From NCBI GenBank assembly GCA_044449065.1, contig JBIOHP010000002.1, positions 124,001 through 188,000 of the forward strand: a stretch of DNA of 64,000 nt. The letters run 5' to 3'. The notes beneath the pieces are model-generated. The model worked only from the letters and a program-made list of their open reading frames with translations. It was not told where the DNA came from and made no database searches. Of the stretch, positions 17,164 through 26,286 are shown one piece after another (position 1 is the first letter of the stretch; each line of letters starts with the position of its first letter). Made by a program: the position numbers and the translations under genes. This DNA comes from JBIOHP01 sp044449065 (GTDB lineage: Bacteria > Bacteroidota > Ignavibacteria > UBA10030 > SZUA-254).

Positions 17164-17868
17164 TTACGTTTCGTTCCCGGAGGGAATTAATCCTTCGATT
17201 ATCAAAACGAACTCGCCGCGTATGGTATGCGTTGAAAAATGCATTATCATCTCTGAAATTTTGCCCCGCCTGATTTCTTCAAATTTCTTGGTTAATTCCC
17301 GCGCAACCGCAATCTGGCGATCCCCGAAATGATCTTTCAAATCGCTCAACGTCCTCAGCAGCCGGTGCGGAGATTCATACAAAACGATTGTTCGTTCCTC
17401 CATGCAGAGAATTTCCAGTTTAGTCTTCCTCCCTTTTTTCACAGGGAGAAACCCTTCAAACACAAATCTCTCGATAGACAACCCGCTCGTTATTAACGCC
17501 GGAAGAAATGCCGCAGCGCCGGGGATGGAAGTAACCGGAATCAGTTCATCGAGCGCTGCACGAATGATCGAGTAAGCCGGATCGGAAATGCCGGGAGTCC
17601 CGGCGTCGGTCACCAGCGCAATGGAAAGTCCGGATTTGAGCTTTTCGATTAATTCCGGAACACGGCGAATCTCGTTGTAACTATAAAAACTGAGAAGGGG
17701 TTTTTTGATCTGATAGTGTTTGAGAAGAACGCCGGTCGTGCGGGTATCCTCAGCGGCGATAAGATCGACATGAGAAAGAATATGCACTGCGCGGTATGAT
17801 AGATCGTCAAGATTACCAATCGGCGTACTAACAATATACAACGTACCCGGTGAAATTTCTTCAGGCAT
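17164..17868 (-). CDS. rsmI: 16S rRNA (cytidine1402-2'-O)-methyltransferase
   Basis: A 234-residue tetrapyrrole-methylase-fold protein. LYIVSTPIGNLDDLSYRA at the N-terminus, AAEDTRTTG near residue 40, TDAGTPGISDP at about 88 and the GAAAFLPALITSGL loop are the standard RsmI signatures. It uses SAM to 2'-O-methylate C1402 in the decoding centre of 16S rRNA. It lies 15 bp downstream of nadE on the same strand and probably shares its transcript. The 256 bp between its end and the polysaccharide cluster are AT-rich and hold no gene; they probably include the promoter of that cluster. Confidence 0.96.
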   Translation of the reverse strand: MPEEISPGTLYIVSTPIGNLDDLSYRAVHILSHVDLIAAEDTRTTGVLLKHYQIKKPLLSFYSYNEIRRVPELIEKLKSGLSIALVTDAGTPGISDPAYSIIRAALDELIPVTSIPGAAAFLPALITSGLSIERFVFEGFLPVKKGRKTKLEILCMEERTIVLYESPHRLLRTLSDLKDHFGDRQIAVARELTKKFEEIRRGKISEMIMHFSTHTIRGEFVLIIEGLIPSGNET

Positions 17869-17883
17869 GCCTGTGATAAGTTC

Positions 17884-18726
17884 TCAGAGACCCCAATCGC
17901 GGGGGTACCGGTAATCGATATTGATGGTGCGGTGGGATATTTTAGCAATGAGGGGCGGACGACGTTTGAATTGATTCTGCTGCACCAATCGCTGCACTTT
18001 TTGAATGAACGATTTTTCAAAACCCATTGCCGCAAGTTCCTGTTCGTTGCGGCGCTCGTCAATCATCTGGTAGAACAACTGATCGACTTCTTTGTAGGTA
18101 AATCCGAATTCACCTTCGTCGGTCTGCCCGGTCCATAAATCTGCGCTTGGTTTTTTATCGACGATAGCTTTCGGAACACTTATCGCTTCCGCAAGCTGCC
18201 ATACCTGTGTTTTGTATAAATCGCCGATAGGATTAATCGCGCACGCAAGGTCTCCGAAGAGCGTTCCGTATCCGAGCAGTAATTCCGATTTATTAGAGGT
18301 GCCGAGGACGAGAGCGTTTTCACGAGCGGAAATATCATAGAGCACAATCATTCTCTCCCTCGCCATGACGTTGCCCTTCCGTTTCGCATCCATGGCAGGA
18401 TCCCCCTCAATAAAGGGATCAACCATTGGCGTAATATCGACCGAAATGAAAGGTAAACCGAGTTTCTTCAGAATGAGGTGCGCATCGGATAAGCTTGCAG
18501 GATTGCTTGTTTTATAGGGAAGAGTTACTGCCGTGACATTTTCCTTTCCCAGCGCTTCAACTGCAAGGAACGCAACCAGCGCAGAATCGACTCCGCCGGA
18601 TAGTCCTATCACGACTTTCCCAAATCCCGCATTTTTTACTTCATCCCGAATGAATTCTACAAGAATTTTTCGAACGATAGGGGTATGCAGGTTCAAAGAA
18701 TCGGTTGCTTTCGATGATATTTCCAT
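17884..18726 (-). CDS. nadE: NAD synthase, ammonia-dependent type
   Basis: A 280-residue N-type ATP pyrophosphatase. VIGLSGGVDSALVAF (PP-loop, about residues 43-57), the LGTSNKSELLLGYGTLFGD segment and KPSADLWTGQTDE are diagnostic for NAD synthase. It amidates deamido-NAD to NAD with ATP. The N-terminal glutaminase domain of the 540-680-residue glutamine-dependent enzymes is absent, so it must use free ammonia or a separate amidotransferase. It is divergent from murI, with a 117-bp shared upstream region. Confidence 0.95.
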   Translation of the reverse strand: MEISSKATDSLNLHTPIVRKILVEFIRDEVKNAGFGKVVIGLSGGVDSALVAFLAVEALGKENVTAVTLPYKTSNPASLSDAHLILKKLGLPFISVDITPMVDPFIEGDPAMDAKRKGNVMARERMIVLYDISARENALVLGTSNKSELLLGYGTLFGDLACAINPIGDLYKTQVWQLAEAISVPKAIVDKKPSADLWTGQTDEGEFGFTYKEVDQLFYQMIDERRNEQELAAMGFEKSFIQKVQRLVQQNQFKRRPPLIAKISHRTINIDYRYPRDWGL

Positions 18727-18843
18727 AGTATGTGAAGATACGGAAAATGGACATTGAACACAATTATAAAAAGTTTAGAGGATATTTGTGATATAAATTT
18801 CACTTTGATAATCCATTGCTCTTTTCCTATATTATTAATCCAT

Positions 18844-19692
18844 ATGAAACAACAATCAACCCAGACAAATCCCATAGGCGTCTTCGATTCCGGTATAGGC
18901 GGACTGACGGTTGTACAGGCGCTCATGAAGCGGTTCCCCAACGAGAACATTGTCTACTTCGGCGATACAGCGCGCGTACCGTACGGACCAAAATCGCCCC
19001 AGGTGATCCGGGAATATGCCGCTCAGGACACCGAGTTTCTTGTGAGCAAAAGCGTTAAAATGATCGTTGTCGCATGTAATACGGTCTCATCAGTTGCCCT
19101 CGATGTTGTGATGAAGCACGCGCGTGTTCCTGTCGTCGGGGTAATACTTCCCGGCGCAAAAGCCGCTGTGGCAGCGACAAAAAAAAACCGCGTTGGCATC
19201 ATAGGAACAGCCGGAACAATTGCCAGCGACGCCTATGCATACAACATTCACCAATTTAAGAAATCGATTGAAGTTATCAGCAAAGCATGCCCGTTGTTCG
19301 TTCCGCTTGTCGAAGAGGGATGGCTTACGCATAGCGCCACCGAGATGATAGCGAAAGAATATCTTTTTCCTCTTAAATTAGCTAAGATTGATACTCTTGT
19401 CCTTGGATGCACGCATTACCCGCTTTTGAAAGGCATCATCGGAAAAATCTTCGAAAATGAAATAACGCTGATCGATTCCGGCGAAGCGACATCCGAAGAA
19501 GTCTCAAACGTCCTTGACCAACAACAACTACACAATCCGAGTTCTGTTCGCGGTAATGTTGAATTTTTCGTGAGCGATATCCCTTCTAAATTTTCCGAAA
19601 TCGGTGAACGGTTTTTAGGGAAAAAATTAGGAAAAGTGAGAGTTGTGAGCGTACCGGGAACGAAAATTCCTGCAATCGGTTATAGAACTTGA
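18844..19692 (+). CDS. murI: Glutamate racemase
   Basis: The protein interconverts L- and D-glutamate for peptidoglycan. IGVFDSGIGGLTVVQ is the N-terminal signature, and the two catalytic cysteines lie in VVACNTVS and LGCTHYPLL. A longer open frame begins at 18754, but the extra 30 residues match nothing in the family and run through the nadE/murI promoter region. The ATG at 18844 gives 282 residues and the usual start just before IGVFDSG, so I chose it. It is first in a plus-strand run with def, phhB and pyrE. Confidence 0.95.
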   Translation: MKQQSTQTNPIGVFDSGIGGLTVVQALMKRFPNENIVYFGDTARVPYGPKSPQVIREYAAQDTEFLVSKSVKMIVVACNTVSSVALDVVMKHARVPVVGVILPGAKAAVAATKKNRVGIIGTAGTIASDAYAYNIHQFKKSIEVISKACPLFVPLVEEGWLTHSATEMIAKEYLFPLKLAKIDTLVLGCTHYPLLKGIIGKIFENEITLIDSGEATSEEVSNVLDQQQLHNPSSVRGNVEFFVSDIPSKFSEIGERFLGKKLGKVRVVSVPGTKIPAIGYRT

Positions 19693-19711
19693 ATTACGAA
19701 ATGAATTTTTT

Positions 19712-20239
19712 ATGGCAATAAAAGAGATACTACTGCTTGGCAATCCCCTTCTACGAAAAAAATGCGACCGGGTTAAGAAGATAGCCGATGTATCGAACCA
19801 GGAAACGATTCTGGATTTACAAGACACGCTGAATCATTTTCGCCGCAATCATGGGTTTGGCAGGGGAATCGCAGCTCCGCAGATAGGTGTTCTAAAACGA
19901 ATAATTTTCATCAATATCGATGAATCGATTGCGCTTATCAATCCAAAAATTATCGCTCATTCAAAAACCAAGATGACGCTATGGGACGATTGTTTTTCAT
20001 TTCCCGATATTCTTGCTAAAGTGAAAAGGTATTCGAAAGTAACTTTAACATATACTACTTCCGAAGGGGCCAAAAAACGCGTCCACGCTGAAGGAGGTTT
20101 TTCCGAGCTGCTGCAGCACGAGATCGATCATCTTGACGGCATCCTTGCCATCGACCGGGCGATCGATTCCCGGCACATCATCTTGAGAAGCGAATATGAG
20201 AAGTTGATCCCAACGAAAAAAGATATCCAGATGTTGTAA
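19712..20239 (+). CDS. def: Peptide deformylase, divergent motif 2
   Basis: A 175-residue metallohydrolase that removes the N-terminal formyl group from new proteins. Motif 1 is GRGIAAPQ and motif 3 is QHEIDHLDG, both intact, giving the two metal-binding histidines and the catalytic glutamate. Motif 2, normally EGCLS, reads DDCFS. The metal-binding cysteine is kept but its neighbours differ, as in the less typical deformylase groups. This could be a secondary deformylase with altered specificity rather than the main enzyme. It lies 19 bp after murI. Confidence 0.87.
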   Translation: MAIKEILLLGNPLLRKKCDRVKKIADVSNQETILDLQDTLNHFRRNHGFGRGIAAPQIGVLKRIIFINIDESIALINPKIIAHSKTKMTLWDDCFSFPDILAKVKRYSKVTLTYTTSEGAKKRVHAEGGFSELLQHEIDHLDGILAIDRAIDSRHIILRSEYEKLIPTKKDIQML

Positions 20240-20258
20240 TTGTTGAAAGGAAACTCCA

Positions 20259-20534
20259 ATGCCTCTATTATCAAATCAGCAGATTACCTCGGAACTCCAA
20301 TCGCTTAAAGGTTGGACATTAAAAGGGAAAGAAATCACAAAAACGTTTGATAAAAAAGATTTCATCCGGGCTATCGGTTTCGTAAATTCAGTCGCATTGT
20401 ATGCGGAAAAATTCAATCATCATCCGGATATTGATATTCGCTGGAATACGGTCACGCTCGCGCTTTCCACCCATAGCGAAGGCGGATTAACGGAAAAAGA
20501 TTTCAAGCTCGCGAGAGAAATCGAAACATTATAA
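20259..20534 (+). CDS. phhB: 4a-hydroxytetrahydrobiopterin dehydratase (pterin carbinolamine dehydratase)
   Basis: A 91-residue protein of normal length for the family. FNHHPDIDIRWNTVTLALST followed by HSEGGLT carries the active-site histidines and the terminal THxxGGLT signature. The enzyme dehydrates the pterin carbinolamine formed by aromatic amino acid hydroxylases; many bacteria carry it without such a hydroxylase, where it may aid molybdopterin or folate chemistry. It sits 19 bp after the deformylase with a GAAAGGAAAC ribosome site, so it is co-transcribed with def. Confidence 0.93.
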   Translation: MPLLSNQQITSELQSLKGWTLKGKEITKTFDKKDFIRAIGFVNSVALYAEKFNHHPDIDIRWNTVTLALSTHSEGGLTEKDFKLAREIETL

Positions 20535-20636
20535 TTTCAATTAATTGTATCATCCATTTTAATCCGACGGGACGCCCGCAGGGCAATATCGGAGGGTGGA
20601 ATTGGCTTCACCATACTCGAATCAATTAAAACTACA

Positions 20637-21248
20637 ATGACAAACGATGAACTACTGATAATATTCAAAAAATCCGGGGCGCTACTTGAGGGCCATTTTC
20701 AACTTACATCCGGACTCCATAGTCGCCAATACTTTCAATGCGCAAAAGTGCTTCAATATCCGGAATATGCCACAACTATTTGCGGCATGATCGCCAAACA
20801 CTTTCAAAGTTCGCGGATCAATATCGTTATCGCTCCGGCACTGGGAGGAATCATCGTTGCCCAGGAAGTCGGAAGAATTTTGAACTCACTAGCTACCAAC
20901 AATGCCGATCAATTGAGAATTCTCTTTACTGAACGAAAAGATAATCTCATGCAGCTCCGGAGAGGATTTGAAATTCACCCGGGTGAGCGCGTGCTAGTAT
21001 GCGAGGATGTTATCACCACGGGCGGTTCCGTTTCGGAGGTTATTGAGATCGTCCGCCGTGAAGGCGGCGAGGTTGCAGGCGTCGGGTCTATTGTTGATCG
21101 AAGCGGTGGAAAAGTTAATTTCAATAATACGCTCTTTGCAGCGATGTCTATGCAGGTGGTAACATACAAACCGGAGGATTGTCCCCTTTGCGCGAAAGGA
21201 GTCCCTGTTGAAAAACCGGGGAGCCGCGGGAATGCTCCTAAATCGTAA
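20637..21248 (+). CDS. pyrE: Orotate phosphoribosyltransferase
   Basis: A 203-residue type I phosphoribosyltransferase. VLVCEDVITTGGSV is the PRPP-binding motif, FTERK holds the catalytic lysine region, and the N-terminal LLEGHFQLTSGLHS hood is typical of PyrE. It joins orotate to PRPP to give OMP in pyrimidine synthesis. The 102-bp gap before it contains a G/C-rich stretch but no clear attenuator. The C-terminal CPLCAKGVPVEKPGS tail is common in bacterial PyrE of this subgroup. Its stop overlaps the start of a short open frame (TAATG). Confidence 0.94.
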   Translation: MTNDELLIIFKKSGALLEGHFQLTSGLHSRQYFQCAKVLQYPEYATTICGMIAKHFQSSRINIVIAPALGGIIVAQEVGRILNSLATNNADQLRILFTERKDNLMQLRRGFEIHPGERVLVCEDVITTGGSVSEVIEIVRREGGEVAGVGSIVDRSGGKVNFNNTLFAAMSMQVVTYKPEDCPLCAKGVPVEKPGSRGNAPKS

Positions 21249-21397
21249 TGTTCACTTCCATGCCGACTATTTTTAATATATTTATTATCAAGACCTCACT
21301 TGGTGAGGAGCTTTACACAAAATTCGGAAGCGCCAATATCCATTTTGCTGTTCCGCGCCAGATTAACTATATGGTAAAAGAATCCCGTGAATTTTAA
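21248..21397 (+). CDS. Possible small protein (49 aa) bridging pyrE and the Nudix gene
   Basis: An ATG overlaps the pyrE stop as TAATG, and the frame runs 49 codons to a TAA eleven bases inside the next gene. The product would contain IIKTSLGEELYTKFGSANI, with no membrane helix or known domain. The overlaps at both ends suggest a coupled gene, but it could equally be chance or a remnant. I assign no function. Confidence 0.35.
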   Translation: MFTSMPTIFNIFIIKTSLGEELYTKFGSANIHFAVPRQINYMVKESREF

Positions 21398-21941
21398 ACT
21401 CTTGAATAGGAAGATTGTTTACGAAGGAGAGGTGTTCGGCACAATCGTAGATAACATTGAATATCCATCCGGAAACATCGGTATTCGTGAAGTAGCGCGC
21501 CATCCCGGGGGCAGCGTCATACTGGCAGTTTTTCCTGAACAAACAATATTGATGATCCGGCAGCATCGTTACCCGATTGATAAATTAATATGGGAACTGC
21601 CCGCAGGAAAATTAGAACCAGGCGAAACTCCGCTGCAATGCGCTAAACGTGAATTAGAAGAAGAAACCGGTTATACTGCTACTCATTTGGAACCGCTCAT
21701 TTCTATTTATACTACTCCGGGATTCTGCAACGAAATTCTCCACTTGTATATCGCACAAAATCTTACACAGCTCCAAGAAGGAAGAAGATTGGAGGAAGGC
21801 GAGCAATCTATTACGGTTCATATAATGCCGTTTGCAGAAGTAAAATCCATGATTCTTGCGGGTGAAATCCATGACGCAAAAACCATATGCGCTATTTTAA
21901 TCGCTGAAGAAAGAGTAAAACAACTTCCGAACCAATTATAG
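21387..21941 (+). CDS. Nudix hydrolase, ADP-ribose pyrophosphatase type
   Basis: A 184-residue protein with a complete Nudix box: GKLEPGETPLQCAKRELEEE plus TGY at about residues 72-94, fitting G-x5-E-x7-REUxEExGU. Upstream, IMIRQHRYPIDKLIWELPAG is the segment seen in ADP-ribose pyrophosphatases (NudF group), and the TPGFCNEILHLY stretch after the box is also typical. It probably hydrolyses ADP-ribose or a similar nucleoside diphosphate sugar in the cytoplasm. No ribosome site is clear, and the start lies inside the preceding short frame. Confidence 0.92.
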   Translation: MNFKLLNRKIVYEGEVFGTIVDNIEYPSGNIGIREVARHPGGSVILAVFPEQTILMIRQHRYPIDKLIWELPAGKLEPGETPLQCAKRELEEETGYTATHLEPLISIYTTPGFCNEILHLYIAQNLTQLQEGRRLEEGEQSITVHIMPFAEVKSMILAGEIHDAKTICAILIAEERVKQLPNQL

Positions 21942-22196
21942 CATAAAATCACCGTGCCAACAGATAGGTATTTTTTTGTAATTAATACAACAATATCCCA
22001 TTCTTCAAATCGACTGAATTACTTCAACAATCGATACAAAACGGTTGGCAAAGCATCATACGATGCATTGGTATCGCTAATATCTTCTAAAGATATTCTC
22101 TGCAACTAATTGGAACTTGCCGTTGTTTTGTATTTTAGATAATATATTTCTATTTTAATTTGTTGTTATACGTTCCGGAGAAAGTATACAAATACT

Positions 22197-22346
22197 ATGG
22201 CGACAGAAACAACCCAACCCGCACCCGTAAAAGATCATAAAGAATTAAAAGAAAAAATTGGGATGATTTTAACATGGATCATTTTTGGCGGTTCGTTCCT
22301 CTTTGTTCTGGGGCGGTTGCTAATGGAAATCGCTACCGGCAGGTAA
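22197..22346 (+). CDS. Small single-helix membrane protein (49 aa)
   Basis: The frame encodes 49 residues: a charged N-terminal half (KDHKELKEKIG) followed by one transmembrane helix (MILTWIIFGGSFLFVLGRLL) and a short tail. Composition and layout fit a real small membrane protein rather than noise. A GGAG lies 16 bases upstream, which is rather far. It stands alone in the 580-bp gap between the Nudix gene and the histidine kinase. Function unknown. Confidence 0.5.
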   Translation: MATETTQPAPVKDHKELKEKIGMILTWIIFGGSFLFVLGRLLMEIATGR

Positions 22347-22522
22347 ATTCCCGCATTCCCAACAGCATCAGGGAAATCTTAATCGGCGTGCGATCAACAT
22401 TCTAACCAATGATTGATATACACATTTGTTACACAGTGCGATATTGGCTGAACAACCAGCGTCGACATGCTTATTATGATTCGATTTAATAATTACATGG
22501 ACATGATATTTCCAAGGATCAG

Positions 22523-25201
22523 ATGAATTCAAAAAATCTTCATATTCTTCTTCTCGAAGATAATCAGACGGACGCCGAGTTTATCGAGAGAGAGTTGAGG
22601 AGGGGGAGTATCCATGCCCAGGTGCTTCGGGTAAACACGAAGAATACATTCATCAAAGCATTGGATGATTTTAAACCCGATCTCATCCTTGCAGATTACA
22701 ATTTGCCTGCCTTCGATGGATTAAGCGCGCTGAAAGTATCCAAACAACGCTCGCCGGATGTTCCGTTCATTATTGTTTCGGGTTTCCTCGGAGAAGAACT
22801 TGCAGTAGATATCGTCAAGAATGGCGCAACCGATTACATCCTCAAAGACCGGTTATCGCGGCTCGTTCCCTCGGTCACGAGAGCAATTAAAGAAAGTGAT
22901 GAACGTTCGCAGCGAAAACGCGTTGAAGAACAATTGCGGCAAAGCGAGGAACAGTACCGCCTCCTTTTTGAAGGCAATCCTGAACCTATGTGGGTATACG
23001 ACCTCGATACATACCATTTTCTCGCGGTGAACGAATCTGCGGTAAAACATTATGGATTCACCTATACCGAATTTCTATCAATGACAATTATGGATATTCA
23101 TCCGGAATCCGAGATAGCATTATTCAAAAATTATCATGAGAAAATCATTAAAACATCGTTGAGCCGCGGGATCGGGCGGGCGGGATTGTGGCGGCATAAG
23201 AAGAAAGATAACTCCGGACTATTCGTAGAAATCACATGGAATTCCATCCCCTTCATGGGCAAGCAGGGCGTCCTGGTTCTTGCGAATGATGTGACGGAAA
23301 GAAAAATTGCCGAAGACGCTCTCCAGGAGAGCGAACGGAAACTTCGTCAAATTATCGATCTTGTTCCGCATTTCATTTTTGTGAAGAGCAGCGACGGGCA
23401 TTACCTTTTGGTCAATAAGGCGGTTGCCGACGCCTACGGAACGACAATATCAGACTTGCTCAACAAAACCGATTTCGATTTCAACCTGTCGCATTCGGAA
23501 GCATCGAAATGGCGGGAAGACGACCTTCTTGTTATAAACAACAAAGAAACACGCTACATTGAGGAACAACCATTCACCGACTTCAACGGCAATAAGCGTA
23601 TTCTTTATTCGATCAAAATACCGTTTACGATTACCGGCTCCTCCACTCCCGCCGTGCTCGGGATGGCAATCGATATCACGGAACAGAAGAAATCCGAAGA
23701 AAAAATACTTGAGCAAGCCGCATTGCTCGATATCGCTACAGACGCCATTATTGTGAGCGATACGAATGATACGATCCTGTTTTGGAATACAGGCGCCGAA
23801 ACTATGTATGGATGGAAAAAGGAAGAAGCGCTGGGGCAGCATGTCTCCGATCTCCTTTTTAAACACAACAGCGCGCAATTCGAGGAAGCAAAAACTGCCA
23901 TCCTCAAAGATCAAAAATGGAGCGGTGAAATCCACCAGATCACCAAATCGGAAAAGAACATCATCGTCCAAAGCCGGTGGACTGTTGTCTATGGAGAAAA
24001 CGGAAAAATAAAATCATTCCTTATCCTCAACACCGATATCACTGAGAAGAAAAAATTTGAAGCGCAATTCCTCCGGGCGCAGCGCATGGAAAGCATCGGG
24101 ACGCTTGCCAGCGGCATTGCTCACGATCTGAATAATGTACTCGCGCCCATTCTTCTGACGATGCAAAATCTGAAGAAAAGATTACCGGACGAACGAACCC
24201 AACGGCTCTTAAACACGATCGAGGTGAGCACGCAGCGCGGCGCCGATATGGTTCAACAGGTCCTTACCTTCACGCGGGGTGTGGACGGGGAAAAGATCAT
24301 GCTTCAACCCGCTCATCTTATCCAGGAGATCGAAAAAATTGTCCGTGAAACATTCTCCAGAACAATCCGGATCCAGGTCAGGTTGGTGAAAGATCTTTGG
24401 ATGCTCCAGGCTGACGCAACCCAGCTTCATCAGGTAATGATGAATCTTTGCGTCAATGCACGGGATGCGATGCCTTCCGGCGGAACATTACTGGTTGAAG
24501 CGGACAATGTGACCCTTGATGAGGCATTTGCCCGCATGCACGTTGACGCGAAACCCGGACCGTATGTCAATATCACTGTCTCGGATAACGGGATCGGTAT
24601 CGACCCCGAAGTGATCGATAAAATCTTCGAACCATTCTTCACCACAAAAGAAATCGGCAAGGGAACCGGGCTCGGACTATCGACAGTGCTTGCCATTGTG
24701 AAAAGTCACAAGGGATTCATCAATGTTTATAGCGAAGTGGGAAAAGGCACTAAATTCAAAGTGTACCTGCCTGCTATTATTTCCCCCGCAACACGCGAAG
24801 CAACTACCCGAAAGCATGTTGAACTCCCGGCAGGCAAAGGTGAAACTGTTCTTGTTGTGGATGATGAAACATCCATCTGTGAAATCACCAAAGAAACTCT
24901 CGAAAATTACGGTTACAAGGCGATGATCGCGAACGACGGAAATGAGGCAATTGCGCTCTTTACCCAACATAAAAATAAAATTGGCGCTGTTCTTACCGAT
25001 ATGATGATGCCGAACATGGACGGTCCCTCGACAATCAAAGCGTTACGGAAAATCAACCCCCGGATAAAAATAATCGCTGCAAGCGGATTGATCACCCAGG
25101 ATAAACTTTCTGAACCATCGGTGACTGGAGTGCAGGCATTTCTACAGAAACCATACACTACCGAGAAGTTACTAACAACACTCCGGGATGTGTTGAAGTA
25201 A
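22523..25201 (+). CDS. Hybrid sensor histidine kinase (REC-PAS-PAS-PAS-HisKA-HATPase-REC)
   Basis: An 892-residue soluble signalling protein with no membrane helix. In order: a receiver domain (phosphoacceptor D58 in LILADYNLP), three PAS domains (about 140-260, 270-385, 395-510), a HisKA dimerisation domain with His534 in GIAHDLNN, an HATPase domain (MNLCVNARDAM, DNGIGIDP, GTGLGLS), and a second receiver (D826 in VLTDMMMPNMDG). The input is thus cytoplasmic, and the kinase is fed by one receiver and read out through another, a phosphorelay layout. No response-regulator gene adjoins it. Its stop directly abuts the suhB stop on the other strand with no intervening base. Confidence 0.94.
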   Translation: MNSKNLHILLLEDNQTDAEFIERELRRGSIHAQVLRVNTKNTFIKALDDFKPDLILADYNLPAFDGLSALKVSKQRSPDVPFIIVSGFLGEELAVDIVKNGATDYILKDRLSRLVPSVTRAIKESDERSQRKRVEEQLRQSEEQYRLLFEGNPEPMWVYDLDTYHFLAVNESAVKHYGFTYTEFLSMTIMDIHPESEIALFKNYHEKIIKTSLSRGIGRAGLWRHKKKDNSGLFVEITWNSIPFMGKQGVLVLANDVTERKIAEDALQESERKLRQIIDLVPHFIFVKSSDGHYLLVNKAVADAYGTTISDLLNKTDFDFNLSHSEASKWREDDLLVINNKETRYIEEQPFTDFNGNKRILYSIKIPFTITGSSTPAVLGMAIDITEQKKSEEKILEQAALLDIATDAIIVSDTNDTILFWNTGAETMYGWKKEEALGQHVSDLLFKHNSAQFEEAKTAILKDQKWSGEIHQITKSEKNIIVQSRWTVVYGENGKIKSFLILNTDITEKKKFEAQFLRAQRMESIGTLASGIAHDLNNVLAPILLTMQNLKKRLPDERTQRLLNTIEVSTQRGADMVQQVLTFTRGVDGEKIMLQPAHLIQEIEKIVRETFSRTIRIQVRLVKDLWMLQADATQLHQVMMNLCVNARDAMPSGGTLLVEADNVTLDEAFARMHVDAKPGPYVNITVSDNGIGIDPEVIDKIFEPFFTTKEIGKGTGLGLSTVLAIVKSHKGFINVYSEVGKGTKFKVYLPAIISPATREATTRKHVELPAGKGETVLVVDDETSICEITKETLENYGYKAMIANDGNEAIALFTQHKNKIGAVLTDMMMPNMDGPSTIKALRKINPRIKIIAASGLITQDKLSEPSVTGVQAFLQKPYTTEKLLTTLRDVLK

Positions 25202-26002
25202 TCAGATGCTGTTCCTTCCCAGCGCTTCTATCATCTGATTGTGCACTAAACCATTGCTGGCAAGAATTTCATGTTCGTAGATACTCGCCTTCTGCCCCGC
25301 AAAACCTGTCACTTTTCCGCCTGCCTCCTGAACCAGTAAAATTCCCGCAGCCATGTCCCACGGTTGAAGGTTAACCTCCCAGAATCCTTCGTATCTTCCT
25401 GCAGCAACATATGCCAAATCGATTGCCGCCGACCCCATCCTGCGGACCGCCTGTGAGATATGGAGAAAATCAACAAACCTTTCTATGGCGTGACTGGGAT
25501 TATCGCGAATATTATACGGAAAACCCGTTACTAACATACTTTTTTTCAATTCGGAAACCTTTGATACCGAGAGTTTTTCCCCGTTCAGATACGCCCCTTT
25601 CCCCTTTTCGGCAATAAATAAATCGTTGAAGTTTGGATCGTAGATAACACCGATGGTAATTTCGCCCTTCACCTCCAAACCGATGGAAACAGAGAAAACG
25701 GGAAACCCATGCGTATAATTTGTGGTGCCATCAAGCGGATCGATGACCCATTTATAGTCCGGCGAATTTCCCCCGATTCCTATCCCCTCCTCACCGAGGA
25801 TCCTGTGCGATGGAAAATGCTCATGAAGAATATCGATAATAATTTTTTCGGATTTTTTATCGATTTCGGTCACGAGATTTTTTTCCTGGCCGAATTTCTC
25901 TTCAATCGTTTTCACCTTTCCCAAATTCTCTTTCAGGAATTGTCCGGCGTTTTTCGCTGCGCGTACCGCAACATCAAGCATGGGGTTTGGTATCTGATTC
26001 AT
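25202..26002 (-). CDS. suhB: Inositol-1-monophosphatase family protein
   Basis: A lithium-sensitive phosphatase-fold enzyme. The metal site is seen as GEEGIG, WVIDPLDGTTNYTHG and, near the C-terminus, QPWDMAAGILLVQEAGG. Such proteins hydrolyse inositol or related sugar phosphates, and SuhB also acts in rRNA antitermination in enterobacteria. The open frame reaches 26086, but the first 28 residues are foreign to the family; ATG at 26002 (MNQIPNPMLDVAV) gives 266 residues, the normal length. It converges with the hybrid kinase with adjacent stop codons. Confidence 0.93.
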   Translation of the reverse strand: MNQIPNPMLDVAVRAAKNAGQFLKENLGKVKTIEEKFGQEKNLVTEIDKKSEKIIIDILHEHFPSHRILGEEGIGIGGNSPDYKWVIDPLDGTTNYTHGFPVFSVSIGLEVKGEITIGVIYDPNFNDLFIAEKGKGAYLNGEKLSVSKVSELKKSMLVTGFPYNIRDNPSHAIERFVDFLHISQAVRRMGSAAIDLAYVAAGRYEGFWEVNLQPWDMAAGILLVQEAGGKVTGFAGQKASIYEHEILASNGLVHNQMIEALGRNSI

Positions 26003-26193
26003 TTTTTGACCTATATCACAAATTATCGATAAATTTATCCGTACATTCTTTCTATGAACATCACAGCCATGCAACGCATATGGCATATATTGATGAGTTT
26101 GATTTATTTACAAGCGCGTTTTTGAAGGGAAACGCTTCAATTCCGATAAAGGTGAGTTGAGTTGTTATTGGTTAAAAGAACAGGGGCGACTCA

Positions 26194-26229
26194 TCCCGTC
26201 ATGCGAAAAAAGTATGGCGGGACTTTTTT
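26194..26229 (+). terminator. Orphan rho-independent terminator-like hairpin
   Basis: TCCCGTCAT (26194-26202) pairs with ATGGCGGGA (26214-26222) with one G-U pair, followed by a run of T (26224-26229). It reads rightward, yet both neighbouring genes read leftward. It could end an unannotated short RNA started in the 26003-26190 gap, or be a relic. Otherwise the 26003-26286 gap shows nothing I can support. Confidence 0.4.
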
Positions 26230-26286
26230 ATTTCCCGCTTAACGTAAAATAAAACCTATTCTTACAATTTCCGGCACCCTGTTCTT

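Noticed and set aside
18754..18843. N-terminal extension of murI from the ATG at 18754
   Set aside because: The added 30 residues are hydrophobic and unlike the family, and they cross the probable promoter region.
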